DNA of 36,344 nt from Opitutia bacterium Tous-C1TDCM. Lineage in GTDB: Bacteria > Verrucomicrobiota > Verrucomicrobiia > Opitutales > Opitutaceae. Both the position numbers and the translations under genes were made by a program. The number at the start of each line of letters is the position of its first letter. The stretch's first letter is position 1. Location of the stretch: assembly GCA_002288455.1 (NCBI GenBank), contig NEUS01000029.1, positions 1-36,344 on the forward strand, read 5' to 3'. A model generated the notes under the pieces. That model was not told the origin of the DNA and did not search any database. It was given only the letters and a program-made list of their open reading frames with translations. This document shows, in pieces, positions 17,408 through 25,131 of this stretch.

Positions 17408-18811
17408 TCAGATCGTGCGCGAGTGGGCGGTCTTCCCGGGCACGAAAGTCGCGTCGAATCGCATCGCGATCACGCGCAGCAGAGGGACGCCCGCGGGTGT
17501 CACGGCCACGCCGGCCGTATCGACGGTTACGATACCGTCGGCCGCGAGGTCGGCGAGGCCGGCGATCTCGGCGGCGTACTCCTGCCGCACGTCGAGGCCG
17601 AGTTCGGCGGAGAGCCGGTCGAAATCGAGGCGGCGGTCGCACATCAGCCGCATGATCAGGGTGCGGCGGCGGCGGTCGTCGGCGGTGAGCCGCAGGCCGC
17701 GTTCCGTGGGCAGCTCGCCGCGGTCGAGGGCGGCGCGCCATTCCTCGAGGGTCTTGAAGCTCTGGCGGTAGCTGTCGGGGGTGGAGGAGATCGACGAGAT
17801 GCCGAAGCCGTAGAGCGAGGCGTCGGCCTGCGTGCTGTAGCCCTGGAAATTGCGGTGCAGGGTGCCGGCGCGCTGCGCAAGGGCGAGGGAGTCGGTCGGC
17901 CGGGCGAAATGGTCGAGGCCGATGTCGACGTAGCCCGCGGCGGTCAGGTGCTCGTGGGCGAGGGCGGACATCCCGAGTTTCGCCTCGGGTCCCGGCAGCT
18001 GCGCGCGGTCGTCGAAGATGCGCTGCGACGGCTTGATCCACGGCACGTGGGCGTAGCTGAAAACCGAGAGGCGGTCGGGCCCGAGTTCGAGCACGTCCGC
18101 GATCGTCTTGGCGAACGTGGCCGCGGTCTGCATCGGCAGGCCGTAGATGAGGTCGACGTTGATGGACTCGAAGCCGGCCTCGCGCAGCCAGACGAAGGCC
18201 TGGCGGTTGGCCGCCATCGGCTGCACGCGGTGGATCGCGAGCTGCACCCGCGGATCCGTGTCCTGGATACCGAGCGAGGCGCGGTTGGCGCCGATCTCGC
18301 GGAGGGCCTCGACGTGGTCGCGGGTCAGCCGGCGCGGGTCGATCTCGACGCCGAATTCGTAGTCGGGCGCGAGATTCGGGAACGAATCTCGGATGAGGGC
18401 GCCGAGGCGGCGGAGTTCGGCCGGCGGGAAAAAAGTCGGGGTGCCGCCGCCGAAATGGATCTGGGAAACGGGGCGGGTGCGGTCCATCCGCGCCGCCGTG
18501 AGTTTGATCTCGCGGGCGAGATCGTCGAGGTACTCGCCGGCGGAGGCGCGGCGGCGGGTGATCACGGTGTTGCAGCCGCAGTACCAGCAGAGCGTCTCGC
18601 AGAACGGGAGGTGGAAATAGAGGGAGATGGGGCCGGCGCCGGGGCCGTTGTCGGCGGCGATGGCGGCTTCGAGCCGGAGCGAAGGCAGGTCGGCGGTGAA
18701 CTTCGTCGCGGGCGGATAGGACGTGTAGCGTGGGCCGGGGACCGAGTACTTGCGGATCAGGTCGAGATCGAGGATCTCGGCGGCGGTGGGGAGATCAGTC
18801 GTGGCGGTCAT
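17408..18811 (-). CDS. hemN: oxygen-independent coproporphyrinogen III oxidase
   Basis: A 467-residue radical-SAM enzyme that decarboxylates coproporphyrinogen III to protoporphyrinogen IX without oxygen. The cluster motif CETLCWYCGC (C-x3-C-x2-C-x-C) and the haem-enzyme block YTSYPPATKF are present, with IHFGGGTPTFFPP, EIDPRRLT and INVDLIYGLPMQT after it. The C-terminal HemN domain (YSTQADASLYGFGISSIS) is complete. Of the HemN-like families this has the full length and C-terminal block of true HemN, not HemW. The ATG at 18809-18811 is chosen because the frame before it overlaps the promoter. It is divergent from malic enzyme with paired double-box promoters. Confidence 0.95.
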   Translation of the reverse strand: MTATTDLPTAAEILDLDLIRKYSVPGPRYTSYPPATKFTADLPSLRLEAAIAADNGPGAGPISLYFHLPFCETLCWYCGCNTVITRRRASAGEYLDDLAREIKLTAARMDRTRPVSQIHFGGGTPTFFPPAELRRLGALIRDSFPNLAPDYEFGVEIDPRRLTRDHVEALREIGANRASLGIQDTDPRVQLAIHRVQPMAANRQAFVWLREAGFESINVDLIYGLPMQTAATFAKTIADVLELGPDRLSVFSYAHVPWIKPSQRIFDDRAQLPGPEAKLGMSALAHEHLTAAGYVDIGLDHFARPTDSLALAQRAGTLHRNFQGYSTQADASLYGFGISSISSTPDSYRQSFKTLEEWRAALDRGELPTERGLRLTADDRRRRTLIMRLMCDRRLDFDRLSAELGLDVRQEYAAEIAGLADLAADGIVTVDTAGVAVTPAGVPLLRVIAMRFDATFVPGKTAHSRTI

Positions 18812-18827
18812 GGGAGTGGGTGCGGAC

Positions 18828-18890
18828 ACTATCGCAGAAGGGGGCGGGCCGGGCTGCGCCTGGGTTGCGCGAGAGCGCGCGGATTTTGCG
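18828..18890 (-). promoter_or_regulatory. double-box promoter of hemN
   Basis: Minus-strand order: box 1 CGCAAAATCCGCG (18878-18890), box 2 CGCAACCCAGGCG (18857-18869) at 21 bp, a 23-bp gap and GATAGT (18828-18833). A leader of about 16 bases is predicted. Confidence 0.7.
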
Positions 18891-18903
18891 GGGCCGGGCA
18901 CGC

Positions 18904-18966
18904 GGCAAGGAGGGCGCAGGGATCGGCAAGAAGCGCGGAGGCGGCGCGCCGCGCTTCCGCTACTGT
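18904..18966 (+). promoter_or_regulatory. double-box promoter of malic enzyme
   Basis: Box 1 GGCAAGGAGGGCG (18904-18916), box 2 GGCAAGAAGCGCG (18925-18937) at 21 bp, a 23-bp gap and TACTGT (18961-18966). The ATG follows six bases later. It lies back to back with the hemN promoter. Confidence 0.75.
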
Positions 18967-18972
18967 GCGGCG

Positions 18973-20646
18973 ATGAAAGCTTCCCGTCCGGTTTCCGGCT
19001 TGTCCGCGTGGGGTGGAACCTCGATGCCGCGCGGCGCGGCGTTGCTGGCCGATCCGCTGCTGAACAAGGGAACGGCGTTCACCGAACGCGAACGCGACGC
19101 GCTCGGCCTGCGCGGCCTGTTGCCGCCGCGCGTCTTCACCCTGGGGGAGCAACTGCAGCGCAGCCTCGCCGCGGTCCGCCGCAAGTCGGACAACCTCGAG
19201 AAATACATCTACCTCGCGAATCTGCAGAACCGGAACGAGGTGCTGTTCTACCGCCTCGTGGTCGACCACGTGGAGGAGATGGTGCCGCTCATCTACACGC
19301 CGACGGTGGGCCAGGCCTGCCTCGAATACGGCGCCATCTACCGCCGCTCGCGCGGGCTCTTCATCACGCTGCGCGAACGCGGCCGCATCGCCGAGATTCT
19401 CCGCGAGTGGCCCCACGAAGGTGTCCGCCTCATCGTCGTCACGGACGGCGAGCGCATCCTCGGGCTCGGCGATCTCGGCGCGCTCGGCATGGGCATCCCC
19501 ATCGGCAAGCTCGCGCTCTACACCGCGTGCTCCGGCGTGCACCCGTATTACACCCTGCCGATCACGCTCGATGTCGGCACGGACAGCAAACCGCTGCTCG
19601 ATGGCGAATTCTACATCGGCATCAAGCAGCGGCGGGCCCGCGGCGCCGCGTACGACGAGTTCATCGAGGAATTCGTCGACGCCGTCGGCACGGTTTTCCC
19701 GCAGGCGCTCCTGCAATGGGAGGATTTCGGCAACACGAACGCGTTCCGGCTGCTGCAGAAGTACCGGACGCGCCTGCCCAGTTTCAACGACGACATCCAG
19801 GGCACGGCCGCTGTCGCGCTGGCGGGCCTCATGGCCGCGCTGCCGCTGCTCGGCGGACCGCTCGCGCAGCAACGCATCCTCTTCCTCGGGGCCGGCGAAG
19901 CGGGCACGGGCATCGCGGACCTGTTCGTCGCCGCCCTGCGGTCCGAAGGCATGAGCGAAGCGGACGCCCGCGCCCGCTGCTGGTTCTTCGATTCGAAGGG
20001 CCTCGTCGTGCAGTCCCGCCTCGGCGAACTCGCCGAACACAAATTGCCGTATGCGCACGCGCATGCGTTCATCCCGACCTTGGCCGAGGCGGTCGAAGTC
20101 ATCAAACCGACCGCCCTGATCGGGGTGTCGGGCATGCCGCAGACCTTCACGCAGGAAATCGTGTCCGCGATGGCGCGGCTCAACCGCCGGCCCGCGATTT
20201 TCGCGCTCTCGAACCCGACCTCGAAGGCCGAGTGCACCGCGGAGCAGGCGTACACGTGGTCGGAGGGCCGCGCGGTGTTCGCCAGCGGCAGTCCGTTCGC
20301 GCCCGTCGAGTTCGGCGGCCAGCGTTTCCTCCCCGGCCAGGGCAACAACATCTACATCTTCCCCGGCGTCGGCATGGGCGCGCTCACCTGCGGCGCCCGC
20401 GAAGTCAGCGACGCGATGTTCCTCGCCGCGGCGCGAACGTTGGCCGGATTGGCCTCGGGCGACGACCTCGCCGTCGGCCGCGTCTATCCCTCGCTCACGC
20501 GGATCCGCGAAGTTTCGCTCGCGATCGCGACCGCGGTGGCGGAGGAAGCCTATGCGTCCGGCCTGGCCACGGTGCCGCGGCCGGCCGATCTCAAGGCCGA
20601 CATCCGCAGCCGGATGTTCGAGCCGGTTTACCGCGACTACGTGTGA
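18973..20646 (+). CDS. NAD(P)-dependent malic enzyme (large type)
   Basis: A 557-residue enzyme that oxidatively decarboxylates malate to pyruvate, giving NADH or NADPH. Diagnostic blocks are YIYLANLQNRNEVLFYRLV, PLIYTPTVGQACLEYG, VVTDGERILGLGDLGALGMG, LQWEDFGNTNAFRLL, FNDDIQGTAAVALAG, LFLGAGEAGTGIADL and IFALSNPTSKAECTAEQAY. This is the long malic enzyme class found in Enterobacteria (SfcA/MaeA) and in eukaryotes. Coenzyme preference cannot be decided from sight. It is one transcription unit from a double-box promoter. The ATG at 18973 gives an N-terminus (MKASRPVSGLSAWGG) that matches the class; the longer upstream frame would overlap the promoter. Confidence 0.95.
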   Translation: MKASRPVSGLSAWGGTSMPRGAALLADPLLNKGTAFTERERDALGLRGLLPPRVFTLGEQLQRSLAAVRRKSDNLEKYIYLANLQNRNEVLFYRLVVDHVEEMVPLIYTPTVGQACLEYGAIYRRSRGLFITLRERGRIAEILREWPHEGVRLIVVTDGERILGLGDLGALGMGIPIGKLALYTACSGVHPYYTLPITLDVGTDSKPLLDGEFYIGIKQRRARGAAYDEFIEEFVDAVGTVFPQALLQWEDFGNTNAFRLLQKYRTRLPSFNDDIQGTAAVALAGLMAALPLLGGPLAQQRILFLGAGEAGTGIADLFVAALRSEGMSEADARARCWFFDSKGLVVQSRLGELAEHKLPYAHAHAFIPTLAEAVEVIKPTALIGVSGMPQTFTQEIVSAMARLNRRPAIFALSNPTSKAECTAEQAYTWSEGRAVFASGSPFAPVEFGGQRFLPGQGNNIYIFPGVGMGALTCGAREVSDAMFLAAARTLAGLASGDDLAVGRVYPSLTRIREVSLAIATAVAEEAYASGLATVPRPADLKADIRSRMFEPVYRDYV

Positions 20647-20660
20647 GCGAAAGCCGACGC

Positions 20661-20699
20661 AGTTGAGCGTTGAAAGTTGAGGGTTGAGAGATCGATCCG
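20661..20699. repeat. 7-bp tandem repeat, copy of the 14056 element
   Basis: The array matches 14056-14094 at 38 of 39 bases, and again lies just after a plus-strand gene and before a convergent minus-strand gene. Confidence 0.75.
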
Positions 20700-20827
20700 A
20701 TGGGTCGCAGCCGCCGCACGAACGCGGTGGAACCGTTCGATTTTGCCCCGGCTCTCCGCCGGGCTTGCTCGACGGCCTGGTTCGGCTGATCCGGATGCGG
20801 CCGCAAAAAGGGCCGGGCGCCCCGAAC

Positions 20828-21238
20828 CTACCGGCGGCCCTTGGCTTCGCGGGCCGCGGCGGCATCGCGGCACCAGCGCGTCCACGGCACGGCCCGCAGG
20901 CGCGCGGCGGTGATGATGCGGCCCGAGTCTTCGCAGATCCCGTAGGTGCCTTCGTGGATGCGGCGCAGGGCGGCGTTGATTTCCGCGAGGGCGGAATCCT
21001 CGTGGGCCAATTCGGCGAGCAGCGTGCGGTGGCTGGCTTCGTCTTCCGCGACGTCGAGGGCGTCGGCGCCGCCGCGTTCGTGCGGCGTGCAGGCGGCGGC
21101 GCTGTGCTCGTCGTGTTCCAGCAGCAAGGCTTGGCGGAGGCGGAGCAGGGTGGCGTAGCGGGCGCGCCACCGGGCGGGAACCGGCGGCGGCTCCTCGGTG
21201 AAGGCGACAAAATCGCTCGGACGGGGTTTGGCATTCAT
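20828..21238 (-). CDS. DksA/TraR-family protein with degenerate zinc finger
   Basis: A 136-residue protein. A helical N-terminal region with acidic stretches leads to IHEGTYGICEDSGRIITAAR, the DksA/TraR C-terminal signature. DksA-type proteins act in the secondary channel of RNA polymerase. Here the usual C-x2-C-x17-C-x2-C zinc site is reduced: the second cysteine is Ser (CEDS) and the fourth is Ala (WCRDA), so two of four ligands are lost. Such cysteine-poor DksA relatives exist, and are thought to keep the fold without zinc. The ATG at 21236-21238 is used. It is a single gene with its own double-box promoter, convergent with malic enzyme. Confidence 0.82.
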   Translation of the reverse strand: MNAKPRPSDFVAFTEEPPPVPARWRARYATLLRLRQALLLEHDEHSAAACTPHERGGADALDVAEDEASHRTLLAELAHEDSALAEINAALRRIHEGTYGICEDSGRIITAARLRAVPWTRWCRDAAAAREAKGRR

Positions 21239-21257
21239 AGCGTGAGGGGTTGGGTGC

Positions 21258-21320
21258 AACCTACTCCCGTTTCCGTTGCGCGACTGCGCGCGCCTTGGCC
21301 ACAGCGGGGCACTTCTTGCC
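21258..21320 (-). promoter_or_regulatory. double-box promoter of the DksA-like gene
   Basis: Minus-strand order: box 1 GGCAAGAAGTGCC (21308-21320), box 2 GCCAAGGCGCGCG (21287-21299) at 21 bp, a 23-bp gap, and TAGGTT (21258-21263). A leader of about 12 bases is expected. Confidence 0.72.
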
Positions 21321-21367
21321 GGGCCGGAGGGGGGCGTTCCTTCGGCCGCAACGCACGTGGGTTTTGC

Positions 21368-23233
21368 TCAGCTGGCCGGGGCCGGGGCGCCGGGGCCGCC
21401 GCTGCGCCCGGAGGCCGCGATGCCCCGGAAGCTGCGCCAGGATTCGGTCGGCACCGCGGCCGCGAGAATGACCAGCACCTGGCTGACGGCGAAGCCGATC
21501 AGCCACCAGAACGCGGAGTCCATGAAACCGTAGCTGTGGAGGCCGACGCCGAGCATGTTGACGCCGAACCAGCTCCAGGCGGTGACGACGTTGCCGAAGA
21601 TGGCGAGCGCCGCGATGCCGCGGGCGCGCACGAGGCCGGCCCAGCGCGCGTGCAGGATGATGGCGTTCCAGATCACGATGAGGAGGGCGCCGTTTTCCTT
21701 CGGATCCCAGCCCCAGAACCGGCCCCACGATTGGTCGGCCCAGATGCCGCCGAGGACGGTCCCGACAAAACTGAACAGCGTCGCGAAACAGATCACGCCG
21801 TACATCATCCGGTTGATCGCGTCCGCCGTGGCGCCATCCAGCGAGCGCGTGAGCAGGCCGCGCAGCACGTAGACGAGGCCGAGGAAGCCCGCGAGGAAGG
21901 TGGCCGAATAGCCGACCGCGATCGTGACGACGTGGGTCGCGAGCCAGAAATTGGAATCGAGCACCGCGCGCATCATCTCGAGCGTGTCGCCGCCGAGGGC
22001 GAGGTGGTGCGCGATCAGCAACGTGGCGAAACCGGTGAGCCCGGCGGTGACGCTGCCGATGGCGTTGCGATAGACGGCTTCCAGCGCGAGGCAGAGCGCG
22101 ACCGCGCCCCAGCCGACGAAGAGCGCCGACGAGTAGAGATTCGTCACCGGGGGCCGCGACTCGAGCCACATGCGGGTAACGATGCCGGCGGTGGAGAGCG
22201 CAAACGCGATCAGGATGAGCCGGAAGGCGAGCGGACCGAGGGCGGCGGGCCAACGCAGCCACGAGACCACGGCGCAGAGGAAGGCGGCGACGTAGAGCAC
22301 GGCGCTCGTGTAGAAGGGCTCCGCGGAATTGAAACGGGTCTCGACGCGGGCCTTGGTCATGACGGCGGGGAAATCGGCCTCGAGGCGCGCGCGGTGGGCG
22401 GCGACGGCGCGGTTGAAGGCAGGGGCGTCCTGGGCGTGCCAGGCTTGCGCGAGGGCCGCGAAGTCGGCGGCCGCCGGATCCGGCCGCCGGGTTTCGAGGG
22501 CGCGCGTCCACGCGGTGCCGATCGAAGCCCACGCGGTGGGATCGCCGCCCTTTGCCGGCGGCACGGGGTGGAGGGAACTGAATTGGTCCATGGTGGTGAA
22601 CGCCGTGCCCAATTCGCGGATCAAAATCTGCTCCGCGGGCGTGGCCGTGCCGGGCGGCCGCGCGAGCAGGCCGGTCAGTTGCCCGAGCTGGCCGAGAAAC
22701 TCGTGCGGGTCGTTCGCGACCAAGGTCAGCTGGAGGTGCTGGTAGAGCGCGATCGCGTTGCGCAGCTGGACGATGCCTTTCTGGAAGGGTGTGCGGACGG
22801 CCGATTCGACGTCGTCGGCGAGCCGCGCCTGGCGGTCGATTTCCGCCAGCCGGGGGCGCAATTGCGCGAGGGAAAACCGTTTCCCGCCGTCCCCGTCCGC
22901 CGGCGCGAGGCTCAGCAGCGAGAGCACGTCGGGATTCACGATCTCGAAGGTGCGGTAGCTGTTCGCGAGGGCGGGGCGGAGCATGACGTCGAGCAGCCAC
23001 TCCGCCGGCGCAAGGGCGCGGCCGTCGAGGGTCTGCACGCGCTGCCGGCCCTGCAGCGTGAGCAGGGCGGTGCGCGCGACGGTATCCAGAGGTTTGATGC
23101 GGCCGTTGACGAGGGCGGGGGTCCCGCCGAAGCCGGCGAGGTCGAAGGCGCCGGCATCGCGCGCGGGCCGGAGGGTGTAGCCGACCGCGAGCAGCGCGGC
23201 GACGGCGGCGAGGGTGGGGAAGAGCGGTTTCAT
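21368..23233 (-). CDS. ccsA: system II cytochrome c biogenesis protein CcsA
   Basis: A 621-residue membrane protein that, with ResB, exports haem and joins it to apocytochromes c. Residues 1-300 are a hydrophilic part of a size not seen in the short CcsA of plants; residues 300-600 hold the membrane helices. The haem-handling WWD motif is clear (IWADQSWGRFWGWDPKENGA), with the flanking conserved histidines in LIAHHLALGG, LATHVVTIAVGY and GLHSYGFMD. The large size is like fused or extended CcsA proteins of other phyla. It overlaps ResB by four bases, so the pair is one operon. The neighbouring cytochrome block needs at least 27 covalent haems, which fits its location. Confidence 0.93.
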   Translation of the reverse strand: MKPLFPTLAAVAALLAVGYTLRPARDAGAFDLAGFGGTPALVNGRIKPLDTVARTALLTLQGRQRVQTLDGRALAPAEWLLDVMLRPALANSYRTFEIVNPDVLSLLSLAPADGDGGKRFSLAQLRPRLAEIDRQARLADDVESAVRTPFQKGIVQLRNAIALYQHLQLTLVANDPHEFLGQLGQLTGLLARPPGTATPAEQILIRELGTAFTTMDQFSSLHPVPPAKGGDPTAWASIGTAWTRALETRRPDPAAADFAALAQAWHAQDAPAFNRAVAAHRARLEADFPAVMTKARVETRFNSAEPFYTSAVLYVAAFLCAVVSWLRWPAALGPLAFRLILIAFALSTAGIVTRMWLESRPPVTNLYSSALFVGWGAVALCLALEAVYRNAIGSVTAGLTGFATLLIAHHLALGGDTLEMMRAVLDSNFWLATHVVTIAVGYSATFLAGFLGLVYVLRGLLTRSLDGATADAINRMMYGVICFATLFSFVGTVLGGIWADQSWGRFWGWDPKENGALLIVIWNAIILHARWAGLVRARGIAALAIFGNVVTAWSWFGVNMLGVGLHSYGFMDSAFWWLIGFAVSQVLVILAAAVPTESWRSFRGIAASGRSGGPGAPAPAS

Positions 23234-24474
23234 GCGCAGGTGGGGACGGTGGGACGGGTGGCGGCGGTCTGGGCGGCGGGCGCGCCCGGGGCGGCGGGGC
23301 CCGGGCGCGCGGCGGTCCGGGCGGCGCGGCTGCCGACGAAGCCGACGAGGTGGATGCCGAACTGGAGCGTGAGCCCGAGCGTCATCAGGCCCGAGGCGAT
23401 GTAGGGGAAAAGCCAGGACGGGTTGCGCACGACCTGGAGGATCGTGGTGCGGTCGTTGTTTTCGAAACCGGATTGGTAGAAGGCGAGTCCCCCGTGGCGC
23501 AGCGGTTCGTTCATCGCGATCAGCACCTCGCGGTCCTCGTGGCCGTCGTCGCTGCGGAGGCGCACGCGGCTCGAGAAGTTCTTCGGGATCTGGGTGCCGG
23601 GATAGCGGTCGTGGCTGAACTGCAGCAGCGTCAGGCGGAACGGCTGGTAGAGCCGCTCCGGCCGCAGCGCGATCCGCCAGGTCCGGCCCGCGGCGGTGAA
23701 TTCCTGCGGGGCCGCGAGCTGCGGCGAGACGAGCCAGGTGCCGAGGGCGCCGGCGGGCCCGGCGAGTTCCACAAAGGCGGCGGGCAGGTCGAGTTCATCC
23801 GGACTTGCGACCAGAGGCTGCGGCGCGGCCACGATGTGCTGGCCGATATCCCGGTTGGCGACCGGGCCGGGACCGGTGGGCGGCGGGGCGCCGGCCGGAC
23901 GCATTTGCAGCAGCGAATTCGGGTAATACGCCAGGGTCTGGATCCGGAACGGAAGTTTCTGATGCTGGACTTCCCGGCGGCCGGCGAGCCGGGAGGCGGG
24001 GACGGCCACGACGTCGTCGAAGTCCGGGTCGGTGATGTCGGTGACGGCGAGTTCGTAGCTGCGGAAGCTCTCGGAGTAGTTGCGCGTTTCGCCCTGGTCG
24101 AGGCGCATGCGGTAGTCGCGTTGCCACAGGCCGGTGAAGAGTTCGCCGAAGAGCAGCACGATCAGGCCGGCGTGGGAGAGGGCCATGCCGGAGCGGCGCC
24201 ACGTGAACTTGAAGCGGAAGACGAAGGCCGCGGTGAGGTTGGCGAGCAGCAGGCCGCCGATCGTGTAGCCGCCGGGGAAGACGGGCACGGCGAGTCCGCC
24301 GAAGCCGGCGTAGATCACGAAGGAGCGGAAATACTTGGCCTGGACGGCCCAGATGCCGAGGTTCACCTGGTCCAACGTGGCGGCGAACACGAGCACGAAG
24401 CTGAAAACCAGCAGGGCGATCGTGAGGCGGAGCGAGACGAAGAAGTCGCGGACAGCGCAGAGGTGGGGATTCAT
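23230..24474 (-). CDS. resB: system II cytochrome c biogenesis protein ResB
   Basis: A 414-residue partner of CcsA. It has membrane helices at about 10-33, 48-72 (VIYAGFGGLAVPVFPGGYTI), 76-97 and 348-370, and a large periplasmic domain that presents apocytochrome (LDQGETRNYSESFRSYELAV is typical). RHGGLAFYQSGFEN matches the conserved end of the ResB family. The ATG at 24472-24474 is the first start after the double-box promoter. The last 45 residues are a Pro/Ala-rich tail. It is divergent from the monoheme cytochrome c gene at 24693. Confidence 0.9.
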   Translation of the reverse strand: MNPHLCAVRDFFVSLRLTIALLVFSFVLVFAATLDQVNLGIWAVQAKYFRSFVIYAGFGGLAVPVFPGGYTIGGLLLANLTAAFVFRFKFTWRRSGMALSHAGLIVLLFGELFTGLWQRDYRMRLDQGETRNYSESFRSYELAVTDITDPDFDDVVAVPASRLAGRREVQHQKLPFRIQTLAYYPNSLLQMRPAGAPPPTGPGPVANRDIGQHIVAAPQPLVASPDELDLPAAFVELAGPAGALGTWLVSPQLAAPQEFTAAGRTWRIALRPERLYQPFRLTLLQFSHDRYPGTQIPKNFSSRVRLRSDDGHEDREVLIAMNEPLRHGGLAFYQSGFENNDRTTILQVVRNPSWLFPYIASGLMTLGLTLQFGIHLVGFVGSRAARTAARPGPAAPGAPAAQTAATRPTVPTCA

Positions 24475-24489
24475 GGCGGGTATCCGGCC

Positions 24490-24553
24490 AGTGTGCCAGA
24501 GGGGGAGGGCGGCCGGCTGCGCGGATCTTGCGGAGGCATGCGCAGGGGTTGGG
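24490..24553 (-). promoter_or_regulatory. double-box promoter of resB-ccsA
   Basis: Minus-strand order: box 1 CCCAACCCCTGCG (24541-24553), box 2 CGCAAGATCCGCG (24520-24532) at 21 bp, then CACACT (24490-24495) after a 24-bp gap, one more than at the other sites. Confidence 0.65.
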
Positions 24554-24593
24554 GATCGCCGGGCGCCGCGGCCAAGATCTGCGCCGCCCGGTA

Positions 24594-24656
24594 CGCAACC
24601 GCTGCGTTTTTCTTCGCAAGCCATGCACAGCCAGCCGCTGCCGGATGCGGCATACT
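24594..24656 (+). promoter_or_regulatory. double-box promoter of the monoheme cytochrome c gene
   Basis: Box 1 CGCAACCGCTGCG (24594-24606), box 2 CGCAAGCCATGCA (24615-24627) at 21 bp, a 23-bp gap, and CATACT (24651-24656). The ATG lies 36 bases further on. Confidence 0.7.
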
Positions 24657-24692
24657 CGGCCGGTTCGGAAACCGTCAAAATCCACCTCTCCT

Positions 24693-25031
24693 ATGAAACT
24701 CGATGTGAAGCTCATCCTCGCCGGTTCCGCCCTCATGGCGGGGGCCGCGCTCGCTCTCGCCGCGCCCGCCGCGGAAAACTGGGAAAACCACTGCGCCAAG
24801 TGCCACGGCGCCGACGGCAAGGGCCAGACCAAGGCCGGCAAAAAACTCAATGTGAAGGACTACACCGACGCGAAGGTGCAGGCCGAGATGAAGGATGCCG
24901 ACATGAACAAAGCGACGGCCGAGGGCGTCGTCGACAAGAACGGCAAGGAGCGCATGAAGGCCTACAAGGACGAGCTCTCCGCCGAGGAAATCAAAGAACT
25001 CACGGCGTACATCCGGAAGTTCAAATCCTGA
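24693..25031 (+). CDS. small periplasmic monoheme cytochrome c
   Basis: A 112-residue class I cytochrome c. A signal peptide (residues 1-24, ILAGSALMAGAALALAAP) precedes CAKCH at residues 34-38, and ERMKAYKDELSAEEIKELTA gives the likely methionine axial ligand and the C-terminal helix. The protein is rich in Lys and Asp, as expected of a soluble electron shuttle. Its place between the biogenesis genes and the seven-heme cytochrome suggests it passes electrons between membrane complexes or to the cbb3 oxidase. The ATG at 24693 gives the proper signal peptide. Confidence 0.92.
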   Translation: MKLDVKLILAGSALMAGAALALAAPAAENWENHCAKCHGADGKGQTKAGKKLNVKDYTDAKVQAEMKDADMNKATAEGVVDKNGKERMKAYKDELSAEEIKELTAYIRKFKS

Positions 25032-25131
25032 TTCCTCCGTTTCCGCGGCCGGCGGCGCCTGGGGCGAACGCCGGCGCTCCGCCCCGGGCCCGGCCCGCGG
25101 GCCCGCCTGAACCTTTGCCCGCGCCTGCACC

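Noticed and set aside
2248..20699. Heptad arrays as a CRISPR array
   Set aside because: The units are 7 bp without spacers, and no cas genes are near.
25032..25131. A terminator or promoter between the monoheme and seven-heme cytochrome genes
   Set aside because: There are GC-rich palindromes (GGGCCCG repeats) but no U-run, no -10 and no double box, so co-transcription is the simpler reading.
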